Below, one piece after another: positions 17,357 to 26,756 of a stretch of 64,000 bases of DNA. This DNA is from JAGNKE01 sp965230245. GTDB taxonomy: Bacteria > Pseudomonadota > Alphaproteobacteria > Micavibrionales > Micavibrionaceae. The notes under the pieces were generated by a model. It was not told the DNA's origin. It saw only the letters and a list, made by a program, of their open reading frames with translations, and did not search any database. Each line of letters begins with the position of its first letter. Within the stretch, counting starts at the first letter, position 1. The stretch covers positions 2,232,001 through 2,296,000 of the forward strand of contig OZ246000.1 of NCBI GenBank assembly GCA_965230245.1. Direction: 5' to 3'. Made by a program: the position numbers and the translations under genes.

Positions 17357-18106
17357 ATGGAACACTGGCAGGATCAAGGAATCATATTAAGCGCACGCCG
17401 CCACGGTGAAAACGGGGCGATCGTCTCGCTCCTGACCGAGCAATATGGACGGCGCGCCGGCTTCATGCACGCGGCATTTTCCTCAAAGAATCGCGGGACT
17501 CTTGAAATCGGAAACTTGGTTGACGCAAACTGGAAAGCACGATTAGAGGAAAACCTTGGCACGATTAAGCTTGAGCTAAAGCGAAACTCATCCGCTGGAT
17601 TCATGGCCGACCCGATGCGACTAGCTGCACTACAGGCGGCATGCTCCCTCTGTGATCAGGGATTGCCCGAACGCGAGGGACATGCGGGATTATTCCACGG
17701 CTTCACGGCGTTGCTTGAGACATTCAATTCCGATGTCTGGGGCGCTGCTTACGTGATGTGGGAAATTGCCTTGCTAAAGGAAATGGGCTTCTCGCTAGAC
17801 CTCAGCGAGTGTGCGGCGGGGGGTGACCCGAGGATGCTGGCATATGTCAGCCCCAAGACCGGACGCGCCGTCAGCTATGAGGCAGGACAACCTTATAAGG
17901 AAAAACTTCTGGAACTCCCTGCCTTCCTAAAGCCAAACAGTGGCCCCGCCGAAGAGGAAGATGTCCTGATGGGTCTCGTGATGACGGGATATTTCCTTGA
18001 ACACTGGGCATTTGCCCATCATTCGCACGGAATTCCCGAGGCAAGACGCAGGTTACACTTGCGTTTTCACGAACGTTTTGAGAAAACTGATGCCTTGGCA
18101 TCATAA
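17357..18106 (+). CDS. recO: DNA repair protein RecO
   Basis: Recombination mediator that works with RecR and RecF to load RecA on gapped DNA. The 249-residue product has an N-terminal OB fold (MEHWQDQGIILSARRHGENG, then VSLLTEQYGRRAGF and GNLVDANWKAR). The helical C-terminal half has KEMGFSLDLSECAAGGDP and AYVSPKTGRAVSYEAG, the usual alphaproteobacterial pattern. The Cys positions for a zinc finger are incomplete (CSLC and one later Cys), as is common in this class. It is followed 44 bp later by parC. Confidence 0.92.
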   Translation: MEHWQDQGIILSARRHGENGAIVSLLTEQYGRRAGFMHAAFSSKNRGTLEIGNLVDANWKARLEENLGTIKLELKRNSSAGFMADPMRLAALQAACSLCDQGLPEREGHAGLFHGFTALLETFNSDVWGAAYVMWEIALLKEMGFSLDLSECAAGGDPRMLAYVSPKTGRAVSYEAGQPYKEKLLELPAFLKPNSGPAEEEDVLMGLVMTGYFLEHWAFAHHSHGIPEARRRLHLRFHERFEKTDALAS

Positions 18107-18150
18107 AGAGAATGATTGCAATAACACCGACAGAGTAGAACTGAATTCAC

Positions 18151-20388
18151 ATGGCAAACGACAACAGCACCGCATTCGCAAACGAAGTTATTGATCAGCC
18201 GCTGGGCGATATCCTCTCCGAGAGATATCTTTCCTATGCGCTCTCGACGATCAAGAGCCGTTCTCTGCCAGATGTCCGAGACGGCCTGAAACCCGTACAC
18301 CGACGTTTGCTTTATGCGATGTATCTCTTACGCCTGCGCCCCGGCGAAAAACCCGTCAAATCTTCACGTGTGGTCGGTGACACGATGGGTAAATTCCACC
18401 CGCACGGCGATGCCGCAATTTACGACACAATGGTAAGAGTCGCCCAAGACTTTGCACAGCGCTATCCGCTGGTCGAGGGGCAGGGGAACTTCGGGAACAT
18501 CGACGGAGATAACGCGGCGGCCATGCGTTACACAGAGGCTCGCCTGACCGAAGTCGCCATGATGCTGCTGGATGGAATCAATGAAAACTGTGTCGATTTC
18601 CGCCCGACCTATGACGGCTCGAACGAGGAGCCTGTCGTCCTGCCGGGTGGCTTCCCGAACCTGCTCGCGAACGGTTCAACGGGGATCGCCGTCGGTATGG
18701 CCACCAACATCCCGCCACACAACGTCGCCGAACTGTGTGAAGCCATGGAACTCATGCTCGAAAAAGACCCCACGATTGCTGAATTAGTGGACATTGTGCG
18801 CGGTCCCGACATGCCGACAGGCGGTATTCTGGTCGAGAAAAAAGAAGACGTCATTCAGGCTTACGAAACCGGACGCGGCGCATTCAGAATTCGCGCAAAA
18901 TGGAATCGGGAAGATTTAAAACAGGGGCAATATCAAATCGTTGTCACTGAAATTCCGTATCTGGTTCAAAAATCAAAACTGATCGAACGCATTGCCGACT
19001 TGATCAACACGAAAAAAATCCCGATGCTCGATGATGTTCAGGACGAAAGCGCCGAAGACATTCGCCTGATCCTTGTTCCCAAAAACAGAAATGTCGAGCC
19101 GGAACTCCTCATGGAAGCGCTCTTCCGTAATTGTGATCTGGAAACGCGTTTTAACATGAACCTCAACGTGCTTGAGGGCGGCGTCGTACCGAAAGTGATG
19201 AACCTCAAGGAAGCCTTGCAGAACTGGATGAACCACCAGCAGGAAGTCCTCGTTCGCCGCAAACAAAACCGCTTGGCTCAGGTCATGAATCGTTTGGAAA
19301 TCGTGACCGGTTTGCTGACAATTTATCTGAATGTCGATGAAGTGATTAAAATCGTCCGTTTCGAAGATGAGCCAAAACTCAAACTGATTGAGCGTTTTGA
19401 TCTGACGGAAGTACAGGCCGAAGCGATCTTGAATATGCGTCTACGTGCTCTGAACAAATTGCAGGAAATCGAGCTACAGAAAGAACAGGAAGAACTCGAA
19501 AAAGAACGTGACCTGATTGAAAAAATCCTTAAATCCGAGGCACGCCAGTGGACGATCATCAAGAAGCAAATTCGCGAGATTAAAAAACTATTCGGCCCCG
19601 ACACGAAACTCGGCAAACGCCGCACACTCATCGGCGCACCCGTGAAGCCGATCGCCATTGACCTCGACGCCGCTATGATCGAAAAAGAACCGATCACCGT
19701 AATCTGCTCCGCAAAGGGCTGGGTGCGCGCCATGAAGGGACACGGCAACAGCACAAAGGGCCTGAAATACAAGGACGGCGATAAAGGAAAATTCGTCATT
19801 GAAGTCCAGACGACCGATAAGCTGATGATCTTCGCCACGAACGGCCGTTTTTACACTCTGGGCTGTGACAAGCTCCCGTCTGCCCGTGGTTACGGCGAGC
19901 CGATTCGTATCATGGTTGATATCCCGAACGATGCCGACATCACGAATATTATGGTCTATAAGCCGGAGGAAAAAATCCTCGTCGCCTCTGCAGAGGGACG
20001 CGGCTTTATTGTCGCCTCCGATGATGTCCTCGCTCAGACCAAGAGCGGTAAACAGATCCTGAATGTTTCAGGCAAGGATAAGGCCGCGATTTGCCGCTTT
20101 GTATCAGACAACGATGACCACATCGCTGTCATCGGGACAAACCGCAAAATGGTCGTCTTCGAAATCGAAGAACTCCCCGTGATGAGCCGCGGTAAAGGCG
20201 TTCGGCTTCAGAAGTACAGCTCCGGAAAACTCTCTGATGCCAAGACCTTTAATTGGGAAGAGGGGCTGAATTACAAATACGGCACGGGCGAAACAACGGC
20301 TTCTGACCTTAATCCCTGGCTTGGTAAACGCGCCTCCGCCGGCCGCCTTCCGCCGAACGGCTTCCCGAAAAACAATAAATTTGATTAG
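18151..20388 (+). CDS. parC: DNA topoisomerase IV subunit A
   Basis: Decatenates daughter chromosomes together with ParE, whose 3' end lies at the right edge of this window. The 745-residue product has LSYALSTIKSRSLPDVRDGLKPVHRR, the helix with HPHGD at 83-87, and the active-site Tyr127 in AAMRYTEAR. The ParC rather than GyrA assignment rests on the short, poorly conserved C-terminal domain without a clear GyrA box. Ala88 stands where E. coli ParC has Ser80, and Asp92 where it has Glu84. These are the two main quinolone-contact positions. Confidence 0.95.
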   Translation: MANDNSTAFANEVIDQPLGDILSERYLSYALSTIKSRSLPDVRDGLKPVHRRLLYAMYLLRLRPGEKPVKSSRVVGDTMGKFHPHGDAAIYDTMVRVAQDFAQRYPLVEGQGNFGNIDGDNAAAMRYTEARLTEVAMMLLDGINENCVDFRPTYDGSNEEPVVLPGGFPNLLANGSTGIAVGMATNIPPHNVAELCEAMELMLEKDPTIAELVDIVRGPDMPTGGILVEKKEDVIQAYETGRGAFRIRAKWNREDLKQGQYQIVVTEIPYLVQKSKLIERIADLINTKKIPMLDDVQDESAEDIRLILVPKNRNVEPELLMEALFRNCDLETRFNMNLNVLEGGVVPKVMNLKEALQNWMNHQQEVLVRRKQNRLAQVMNRLEIVTGLLTIYLNVDEVIKIVRFEDEPKLKLIERFDLTEVQAEAILNMRLRALNKLQEIELQKEQEELEKERDLIEKILKSEARQWTIIKKQIREIKKLFGPDTKLGKRRTLIGAPVKPIAIDLDAAMIEKEPITVICSAKGWVRAMKGHGNSTKGLKYKDGDKGKFVIEVQTTDKLMIFATNGRFYTLGCDKLPSARGYGEPIRIMVDIPNDADITNIMVYKPEEKILVASAEGRGFIVASDDVLAQTKSGKQILNVSGKDKAAICRFVSDNDDHIAVIGTNRKMVVFEIEELPVMSRGKGVRLQKYSSGKLSDAKTFNWEEGLNYKYGTGETTASDLNPWLGKRASAGRLPPNGFPKNNKFD

Positions 20389-20396
20389 TAAAATCC

Positions 20397-20876
20397 ATGT
20401 CCGACAAAGAAAAAGCCGAACGGATTATCAAAGAAATCACCGAGGCTTTTAAGGGCGTGGAACTCGGCGACGGTATAGGGTTGTGGCAAGCGCAAGCCTT
20501 GGATGATTATGAGCCAATAGAATTACAGAAAAAAGCGCGCGAAAAAGACGAGAAGATAGACTGGGCAAATATCCCCATAGAGCAACTAAACAGATGTTAT
20601 TCAAGCCCTAGTTTCTTCGATGCGGAAGGCATGAGATTCCATCTTCCCGCATTCATGATTTGTGATTTAAAGAATGAATATAATTTTGACTTTTGTTTTA
20701 GCTTAACTCAGATAAATGATTACCAAATGACTCAATTCTCAAATTTGAACAAAAAACAAAGACAGGCAGTCCGTCATTACTTACGCTATGTAATGGAGAT
20801 AGATGCATTCAGTAGAGAGGACATAGAAAAAGACCTGAAAAGATATTGGTCAGAGGAAAATGACCCCGAGCATTAA
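20397..20876 (+). CDS. DUF6714-like protein of unknown function
   Basis: A 159-residue, probably cytosolic protein. The order of blocks matches what I recall of the DUF6714 family: AFKGVELGDGIGLWQAQALDDY, then DEKIDWANIPIEQLNRCYSS, then FFDAEGMRFHLPAFMICDL, then a helical C-terminus with LNKKQRQAVRHYLRYV. No catalytic motif is evident. It starts 8 bp after the parC stop, and its 3' end overlaps the convergent motB by 4 bp. The body of the gene is more AT-rich than parC. Confidence 0.7.
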   Translation: MSDKEKAERIIKEITEAFKGVELGDGIGLWQAQALDDYEPIELQKKAREKDEKIDWANIPIEQLNRCYSSPSFFDAEGMRFHLPAFMICDLKNEYNFDFCFSLTQINDYQMTQFSNLNKKQRQAVRHYLRYVMEIDAFSREDIEKDLKRYWSEENDPEH

Positions 20877-21901
20877 GGAAACTCCACATCCCCAGGTGTT
20901 CTCCTGAACGTCCCGATCGGGCGCTGCGGTGGAGAGAGGGAATCCGGATCATCAACAATCTCCTCTTCCTCTTCTACGGGCATATTCTCTTCATCCTGAT
21001 AAGTTTCTTCTTCCGGAGGCAGAGGATTCGTCAACTCTTCTTTCAGCAGGATAATACTAATCCGCCTGTTCCTTGGGTCTGATGGATCTTCTGCGACCAG
21101 AGGCTCTGTATCAGCTTTACCGACAACATTGTTGAGGCGGTCAGCCGGCATTCCGGCATCCAGCATCACACGGCGGCTGGCATTCGCGCGGTCAGCCGAT
21201 AGCTCCCAGTTGGTATACGTTGCCCCCGGCGCATATCTGGATGCATCCGTGTGGCCGCGGATTGAAATTTCATTCGGCATCGTCAGAACAACGTCAGAGA
21301 TTTGGCGAATCAATTCATCGGTCTTGGGAAACATGCGTGCGCTGCCCGATGGAAACATTGCTTCGCCTTCCTGATCAACAATCTGGATACGCAAGCCCTC
21401 AGGAGTCATATCAATAATGATATTTCGCGCCAGTTCCGCCAACTCCGGCGAAGATTGTATGGCTTGCTTGATGGCTTGTTCGGCTTCCTTAAACCGTCGT
21501 TCTTCCTTGGCTTCTCTGGCCTTTTGTGCCGCTGATTTATTAACGGTTACTTTGGACTGGCTATCTGTGCCTCGCAAACGGTCCGTGCTGACTTGCTGTG
21601 GTGTCAAAGGATTTTTGACGGAACTCATCGCCCCTTGCGGAGACATCGTCAACCCTCCCAGCACTCCACCCGCTCCGCTTGTTTGGTCGGAGACTTTCGG
21701 ATGTGTCGGATCAAAATAATTGGAAATCGCGTTCTTTTGTTCGTCGGTGGTCACATTCAAAAGCCAGAGCAAAAGAAAGAACGCCATCATCGCCGTAACG
21801 AAGTCAGCATAAGCAACTTTCCACGCGCCGCCGTGATGACCGCCGCCCTGGACAATCTTCTTAACTACAATCGGGGCTTTATCGTCGTCAGATTCAGCCA
21901 C
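20873..21901 (-). CDS. motB: Flagellar motor stator protein MotB
   Basis: Anchors the stator to peptidoglycan and carries the proton-binding Asp. The 342-residue product has a basic cytoplasmic N-terminus (KKIVQGGGHHGG) and one membrane helix, AYADFVTAMMAFFLLLWLL, with Asp33 at the ion site. A long linker (about 50-165) follows, then an OmpA-like domain (about 165-285) with EISIRGHTDAS and NWELSADRANASRRVM. An acidic, Pro/Glu-rich tail follows. The gene lies 38 bp after motA. The 3' end overlaps the convergent DUF6714-like gene by 4 bp. Confidence 0.95.
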   Translation of the reverse strand: MAESDDDKAPIVVKKIVQGGGHHGGAWKVAYADFVTAMMAFFLLLWLLNVTTDEQKNAISNYFDPTHPKVSDQTSGAGGVLGGLTMSPQGAMSSVKNPLTPQQVSTDRLRGTDSQSKVTVNKSAAQKAREAKEERRFKEAEQAIKQAIQSSPELAELARNIIIDMTPEGLRIQIVDQEGEAMFPSGSARMFPKTDELIRQISDVVLTMPNEISIRGHTDASRYAPGATYTNWELSADRANASRRVMLDAGMPADRLNNVVGKADTEPLVAEDPSDPRNRRISIILLKEELTNPLPPEEETYQDEENMPVEEEEEIVDDPDSLSPPQRPIGTFRRTPGDVEFP

Positions 21902-21939
21902 TCTTCAGGCCCTTTCTCATTGCAAAAACGATAGCGATA

Positions 21940-22827
21940 TTATGCGGCCGCCGGCACTTCATTAAGTTTTTCTTCCAGCTCGGCAAAGCTCGGCTGGACA
22001 TTATGCGGCAATAGCTTACGCGGAAACTCCACGGCAACTTGTGGAGCAGCACCATTCAGAAAAGCAATAATGCCCGTTTTCATCACCTTGTAATAAACGA
22101 TTTCCGTCTCGGCCTTTGCCGTCATTGCCCCCGCTATCGGCGCAACAAATGCATATGATAGCCAGACCCCAAGGAACGTCCCGACCAACGCGCCACCGAT
22201 CATCTTACCCAGAACTTCCGGCGGTTCGGAAATCGAGCCCATGGTTTTGATAATACCCAAAACCGCCGCGACAATACCGAGCGCAGGAATCCCGTCTGCC
22301 ATCGCCTGTACCGCGTGACCGGGATGCTCCTCATGGTGTGCGATCGTTTCAATCTCCGCATCCATCAATGCATCAAGCTGGAATGGATCTTCATTTCCTA
22401 AAGAAATAATGCGCAAGTAATCACAAAAGAACGTAATGGCGTGATGGTTATGCTGGAACTTCGGAAACTGTGCGAAAAGATCACTTTCATGCGGGTTTTC
22501 AATATGCGGTTCAATCGCAAGCCAACCCTTGGAGCGAGCCAGCTTGAATACCGCAAACATCATACAGAGAAGCTCTTCGTAATCTTCCTTACTGTAGGCC
22601 TCTGGCTTAACAAGTGCCGACAAGTACTTAATGCTGCCTTTGATGACCTCCATTGAGTTGGCTACCATAAACGCAGCAATCGCACAGCCCATAATAATCA
22701 CAGTTTCGCCGGGTGCAGCAGGGAGAATGGCATGAGTAAGAAGACTCATCGCTTTGTCGAAACCCGCAGCCATAGAAAGACCGCCAAAGGTCGCAACAAG
22801 GACAAGTAAGAGACCCAGTAACTTCAT
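21940..22827 (-). CDS. motA: Flagellar motor stator protein MotA
   Basis: Forms the ion channel of the stator with MotB in the inner membrane. The 295-residue product has four membrane helices (about 1-22, 40-60, 175-200, 208-232) and the large cytoplasmic loop between helices 2 and 3. The segments GIPALGIVAAVLGIIKTMG and IGGALVGTFLGVWLSYAFVAP carry the conserved Pro and Gly residues of helices 3 and 4. The upstream spacer of about 200 bases to hemB probably contains its promoter; no clear sigma-28 site could be picked out. Confidence 0.95.
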   Translation of the reverse strand: MKLLGLLLVLVATFGGLSMAAGFDKAMSLLTHAILPAAPGETVIIMGCAIAAFMVANSMEVIKGSIKYLSALVKPEAYSKEDYEELLCMMFAVFKLARSKGWLAIEPHIENPHESDLFAQFPKFQHNHHAITFFCDYLRIISLGNEDPFQLDALMDAEIETIAHHEEHPGHAVQAMADGIPALGIVAAVLGIIKTMGSISEPPEVLGKMIGGALVGTFLGVWLSYAFVAPIAGAMTAKAETEIVYYKVMKTGIIAFLNGAAPQVAVEFPRKLLPHNVQPSFAELEEKLNEVPAAA

Positions 22828-23026
22828 AACAAACGACGATCCTTTCCCACCAAGGAGTGCGGGTTAAAGCAAAATCAGAACGCAGAAAACACAAAAGGAA
22901 GACAGCATTAAGAAAAAAGGCCATCTTTGTGTATTAGAACATAACATATCTTGCGGAGTTTTGCCCTTGATATCAAGCGTATCGGCATGGTTTTCAAGGA
23001 GTTTTCAAGCGCTTTTTTTATAAATT

Positions 23027-24031
23027 TCAACGATCAAGCAGTTTTGCAACATCTAAAGCGGAATACGTCAGAATGCCGTCTGCCCCTGCACGCTTGAATG
23101 AGGTCATCGTTTCAATCACTGCTTTCTCGTAGTCCAGCCATCCGTTATCACAAGCAGCCTTCAACATCGCGTACTCACCACTGACATGGTAAGCAAATGT
23201 CGGAACCTTAAACTCAGACTTCACGCGCTGAATAATATCCAGATACGGCATACCGGGTTTCACCATTACCATATCCGCACCTTCGGACAGATCAAGAGCA
23301 ACCTCGCGCAACGCCTCGTCACTGTTTGCAGGATTCATCTGATAACTCTTCTTATCCCCCGTCAGACATCCCGAAGACTGAACGGCATCTCTGAACGGCC
23401 CATAAAAGCCGGAGGCATACTTGGCCGCATAAGACAAAATGATCGTGTCCTTAAAACCGTGCGTATCCAGTGTACGACGAATTGCACCGATACGCCCGTC
23501 CATCATATCCGACGGTGCAATCACATCCGCGCCGGCTTTTGCTTGAACCAAGGCCTGCTGACAGAGGATTTCAACAGTCTCATCATTAAGGACAACGCCG
23601 TCGTCAAGCACACCGTCATGTCCATGAGAGGTATAAGGGTCAAGCGCCACATCCGTGATCAGACCGATTTGCGGAACGTCTTTCTTGATAGCGGCCACGG
23701 CGCGGCACATCAGATTATCGGGATTGGCGCTTTCCTTGCCGTCATCGGTCTTTTTATCCACCTCTGTAATAGGAAACAAAGCAAGAGCGAGAATCCCCAG
23801 ATCCGCTGCTTTTTTAGCTTCTTCAACCGCCAGATCGATCGAAAACCGCTGCACATTCGGCATGGAAGCCACATCTGCGACCGTTTTTTCGCCCTCGATG
23901 ACGAAAATCGGCCAAATCAGGTCTTTCACGGAAATTTGCGTTTCCTGTACCAGATCACGAATCCATGGGCTTTGACGCTGTCTGCGCATCCGAAGAGAGG
24001 GAAAAGGGGAAATATTTGAAAAATTTGTCAT
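23027..24031 (-). CDS. hemB: Delta-aminolevulinic acid dehydratase (porphobilinogen synthase)
   Basis: Condenses two aminolevulinate molecules to porphobilinogen in heme synthesis. The 334-residue protein has the two Schiff-base lysines, Lys204 in SYAAKYASGFYGPFRDA and Lys258 in MVMVKPGMPYLDII. The metal segment reads DVALDPYTSHGHDG (127-140). It has Asp/Ala where zinc enzymes have a Cys triad, so this is a Mg-dependent type, as usual in alphaproteobacteria. It is divergent from the LdtR-like gene across a 173-base spacer with two TGATCA sites. Confidence 0.96.
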   Translation of the reverse strand: MTNFSNISPFPSLRMRRQRQSPWIRDLVQETQISVKDLIWPIFVIEGEKTVADVASMPNVQRFSIDLAVEEAKKAADLGILALALFPITEVDKKTDDGKESANPDNLMCRAVAAIKKDVPQIGLITDVALDPYTSHGHDGVLDDGVVLNDETVEILCQQALVQAKAGADVIAPSDMMDGRIGAIRRTLDTHGFKDTIILSYAAKYASGFYGPFRDAVQSSGCLTGDKKSYQMNPANSDEALREVALDLSEGADMVMVKPGMPYLDIIQRVKSEFKVPTFAYHVSGEYAMLKAACDNGWLDYEKAVIETMTSFKRAGADGILTYSALDVAKLLDR

Positions 24032-24081
24032 ATGTTTTACGTTTCTTTAAGTCAAACGCATTAAAAATTATCTTTGTGATT

Positions 24082-24104
24082 TGATCAATTGTTTATTATG
24101 ATCA
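24082..24104. repeat. Pair of TGATCA palindromes in the hemB/ldtR spacer
   Basis: TGATCA occurs at 24082-24087 and again at 24099-24104, 17 bases apart, in the divergent spacer between hemB and the MarR-family gene. The spacing is close to 1.6 helical turns. MarR regulators often bind palindromes in their own promoter, so this is a candidate operator (inference). Confidence 0.4.
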
Positions 24105-24204
24105 CCGAATTTGCTGCATACAGGGATTGTAAATGCATCAAATTGCTGTAAAACAAAGAAAAACCACTAAGAAACGCTAGAAATCAGGTTTCGGAGAATT
24201 AAAC

Positions 24205-24663
24205 GTGACAACACCGTATTACGAGTCGATACAGCTCATCGAGCGCCTTCACCGTCATTTTCTGGACGTTTTGAAGGTGGAACTGGATAAGCGTGGCATT
24301 CAGGACATCAACAACGTACAGAGTATGATTCTCTACAACGTCGGCGATGAAGAAATGACTGTCGGAGAATTGACAATCCGTGGTTATTATCTCGGCTCAA
24401 ACGTTTCTTATAACGTTAAGAAGATGGTCGAGAACGGTTACCTGATTCAGGAACGTTCCGTTCATGATAAGCGCTCCATCCGTGTACGGTTGTCCGACAA
24501 GGGTAAGGAACTCTGTGATATGATCTCCAGCATGTTCACAAAACATGAGGAAACGCTTCAGGGCACGGAAATAACATCCGATCGTCTGAAAGAACTAAAC
24601 CAGACACTCAAAATGCTTGAACGTTTCTGGGCGCACCAGACTAATTTCTCGGGCGGTTTCTAA
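24205..24663 (+). CDS. MarR-family regulator, LdtR-like
   Basis: A 152-residue winged-helix protein close to LdtR of rhizobia and Liberibacter. In those bacteria LdtR activates L,D-transpeptidase genes and affects osmotic tolerance and motility. The match rests on RLHRHFLDVLKVELD, INNVQSMILYNVGDEEMTVGEL and the recognition region RGYYLGSNVSYNVKKMVENGY, then the wing RSVHDKRSIRVRLSDKG. The start is GTG at 24205, with GGAG eight bases before it. The L,D-transpeptidase at 11875 is an obvious candidate target but is not adjacent. Confidence 0.85.
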   Translation: MTTPYYESIQLIERLHRHFLDVLKVELDKRGIQDINNVQSMILYNVGDEEMTVGELTIRGYYLGSNVSYNVKKMVENGYLIQERSVHDKRSIRVRLSDKGKELCDMISSMFTKHEETLQGTEITSDRLKELNQTLKMLERFWAHQTNFSGGF

Positions 24664-24677
24664 AAACTGACTTTCCT

Positions 24678-24878
24678 ATGAGCGAAGACCTTCTTGCAGG
24701 ACGTGAAGTAATTATTGAGTTTCGTCCTGTCGGTTCTGTTGTGAAAGTTTCTGCAATGGATACCGAAAGCCTCACCGAAATTTCTATTCAGGGACCGGCA
24801 TCTGCGGGGGAAACCGCGCTAAAGCGAAATGCACTTAAGCGCCTTGAGTATGTCATGAAAAAGAAAGGATTGATTTAA
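24678..24878 (+). CDS. Small DUF6898-like protein
   Basis: A 66-residue protein: a short strand-rich core (REVIIEFRPVGSVVKVSAMD, then TEISIQGPASAGE), then a helix ALKRNALKRLEYVMKKKGL. This pattern is seen in small alphaproteobacterial proteins of unknown function; the DUF number is from memory. It begins 14 bp after the MarR gene and 27 bp before rpiB, consistent with one transcript. No function can be assigned. Confidence 0.62.
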   Translation: MSEDLLAGREVIIEFRPVGSVVKVSAMDTESLTEISIQGPASAGETALKRNALKRLEYVMKKKGLI

Positions 24879-24905
24879 TCAATCCCGCACGACTATATAT
24901 TGTGC

Positions 24906-25343
24906 ATGAAAAAGAAAATAGCCATAGGCTCCGACCATGCCGGAGTACAATTAAAAGCCGCCATCAAATCAAAATTCGAAAATGAGATCGAATGGATTGA
25001 CCTCGGCACAAATTCAACAGACTCGGTCGATTACCCCGATTTCGGAAAGGCCGTCGCAAAAGCCATAATCAATGGAGATGCAGAGCAGGGCATTCTGATC
25101 TGCGGTACGGGTATTGGAATTTCCATAGCCGCAAACCGCTACCCCGAAATCCGCGCTGCTCTCTGTACCGATTCGACCATGGCAAAGTTGACAAGACTCC
25201 ACAACAACGCGAATATCGTAGCCCTTGGTGAACGCCTGACCGGAACGGAAGTGGCATACGATATTGTTGAAACATTTTTGAAAACCGAATATGAAGGAGG
25301 ACGCCATGAAAAGCGTGTCCAAAAACTATCGGACGTTTCTTGA
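24906..25343 (+). CDS. rpiB: Ribose-5-phosphate isomerase B
   Basis: Interconverts ribose 5-phosphate and ribulose 5-phosphate. The 145-residue product from the ATG at 24906 begins KKKIAIGSDHAGVQLK. It contains VDYPDFGKAVAKAI, the catalytic-loop GILICGTGIGISIAANR (Cys as base) and NNANIVALGERLTG with the His/Arg contacts. An in-frame TTG two codons upstream is less likely. The neighbouring glyA downstream is a common alphaproteobacterial arrangement. Confidence 0.95.
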   Translation: MKKKIAIGSDHAGVQLKAAIKSKFENEIEWIDLGTNSTDSVDYPDFGKAVAKAIINGDAEQGILICGTGIGISIAANRYPEIRAALCTDSTMAKLTRLHNNANIVALGERLTGTEVAYDIVETFLKTEYEGGRHEKRVQKLSDVS

Positions 25344-25418
25344 TCAGGAAAGAAATAAACCACGGACTTAAGTTAACTAAAGACGAATGAACAAAAGCAC
25401 TAAAGGAAGTTATTAATT

Positions 25419-26732
25419 ATGTCTCAAGCTGCAGAAAAACAACAAGCTACGGATTTTGACGGGTTCTTCACCGACGAATTGGAAAGCGTTGACAAGGCCG
25501 TCTTTGACGCCATTCAGAACGAACTGGACCGCCAGAAAAATCAGATCGAACTGATCGCCTCTGAAAACATCGTATCCCGTGCCGTTCTGCAGGCGCAGGG
25601 CTCTGTTCTGACAAATAAATATGCCGAAGGATATCCCGGTCGCCGTTACTACGGCGGCTGCGAATTTGCCGATGTCGTTGAAGACCTCGCAAGAGACCGC
25701 GCGAAGGAACTGTTCGGCGCAAAATATGCAAACGTCCAGCCGAACTCAGGCTCACAGGCAAATCAGGGCGTCATGCAAGCTTTGCTTCAGCCGGGTGACA
25801 CAATCCTTGGTATGTCTCTAGCATCTGGTGGTCATCTGACTCACGGCGCGGCACCGAACCAGTCCGGTAAGTGGTTCAACGCGATCCAGTACGGAGTACG
25901 CGAAGAAGACGCGCTTTTGGATTACGAAGAAGTGGAAAAACTTGCAAAGGAACACAAGCCGAAGATGATTATCGCCGGTGCGTCCGCATACCCGCGCCAG
26001 ATTGACTTCAAACGCTTCCGTGAAATCGCCGACTCTATTGGCGCATACCTCATGGTAGACATGGCACACTATGCCGGCTTGATCGCGGGCGGCTCTTACG
26101 ACAGCCCTGTGCCGCATGCGCATATCACAACAACGACAACACATAAAACACTGCGCGGCCCGCGCGGCGGCATGATCCTGACGAACGATCTTGAAATTTT
26201 CAAGAAAATAAACTCAGCCATCTTCCCCGGTATTCAGGGCGGACCTCTGATGCATGTTATTGCTGGTAAAGCAGTATGTTACGGCGAAGCTTTAAGACCT
26301 GAGTTCAAGTCCTACGCAAAAGCAATCGTTGAAAACGCACGCGCATTGGCTTCCACATTAAAAGGGGGCGGCGTAGACATCGTATCAGGTGGTACGGACA
26401 GCCATATCGTTCTCGTGGACCTGCGTCCAAAGGGTCTGACAGGTAAAGTGGTTGAACAAGCACTAGAAAACGCAGGCATGACCTGTAACAAAAATGCTGT
26501 TCCGTTTGACCCTGAGCCGCCAATGGTCACTTCAGGTGTTCGTCTTGGAACGCCTGCGGCCACAAGTCGTGGTTTCGGTGTGGCAGAGTTCCAACAAGTC
26601 GGTGAGATGGTAATCGAAGTGCTGAACGGCTTAAAAGAAAACGGCGAAGACGGAAATGCCGAAGTAGAAAAAGCCGTCAAGCAGAAGGTAAACGCCCTGT
26701 GCGCGAAGTTCCCGATCTACCCGAAGGAGTGA
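25419..26732 (+). CDS. glyA: Serine hydroxymethyltransferase
   Basis: PLP enzyme that converts serine and tetrahydrofolate to glycine and methylene-THF. The 437-residue product has IELIASENIVSRAVLQAQGS, NKYAEGYPGRRYYGGCEFAD, NVQPNSGSQANQGV and the PLP-lysine motif TTTTHKTLRGPRGG with Lys243. It is of normal length. The upstream AAGGAAG lies about nine bases before the ATG. It heads the block leading into nrdR and the riboflavin genes. Confidence 0.97.
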   Translation: MSQAAEKQQATDFDGFFTDELESVDKAVFDAIQNELDRQKNQIELIASENIVSRAVLQAQGSVLTNKYAEGYPGRRYYGGCEFADVVEDLARDRAKELFGAKYANVQPNSGSQANQGVMQALLQPGDTILGMSLASGGHLTHGAAPNQSGKWFNAIQYGVREEDALLDYEEVEKLAKEHKPKMIIAGASAYPRQIDFKRFREIADSIGAYLMVDMAHYAGLIAGGSYDSPVPHAHITTTTTHKTLRGPRGGMILTNDLEIFKKINSAIFPGIQGGPLMHVIAGKAVCYGEALRPEFKSYAKAIVENARALASTLKGGGVDIVSGGTDSHIVLVDLRPKGLTGKVVEQALENAGMTCNKNAVPFDPEPPMVTSGVRLGTPAATSRGFGVAEFQQVGEMVIEVLNGLKENGEDGNAEVEKAVKQKVNALCAKFPIYPKE

Positions 26733-26756
26733 GGGAGTAACTAAGAGAGGGAGAGC

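Noticed and set aside
23186..24019. 277-residue plus-strand open frame opposite hemB
   Set aside because: Composition is rich in Arg, His and Ile with no domain; it mirrors the hemB coding strand.
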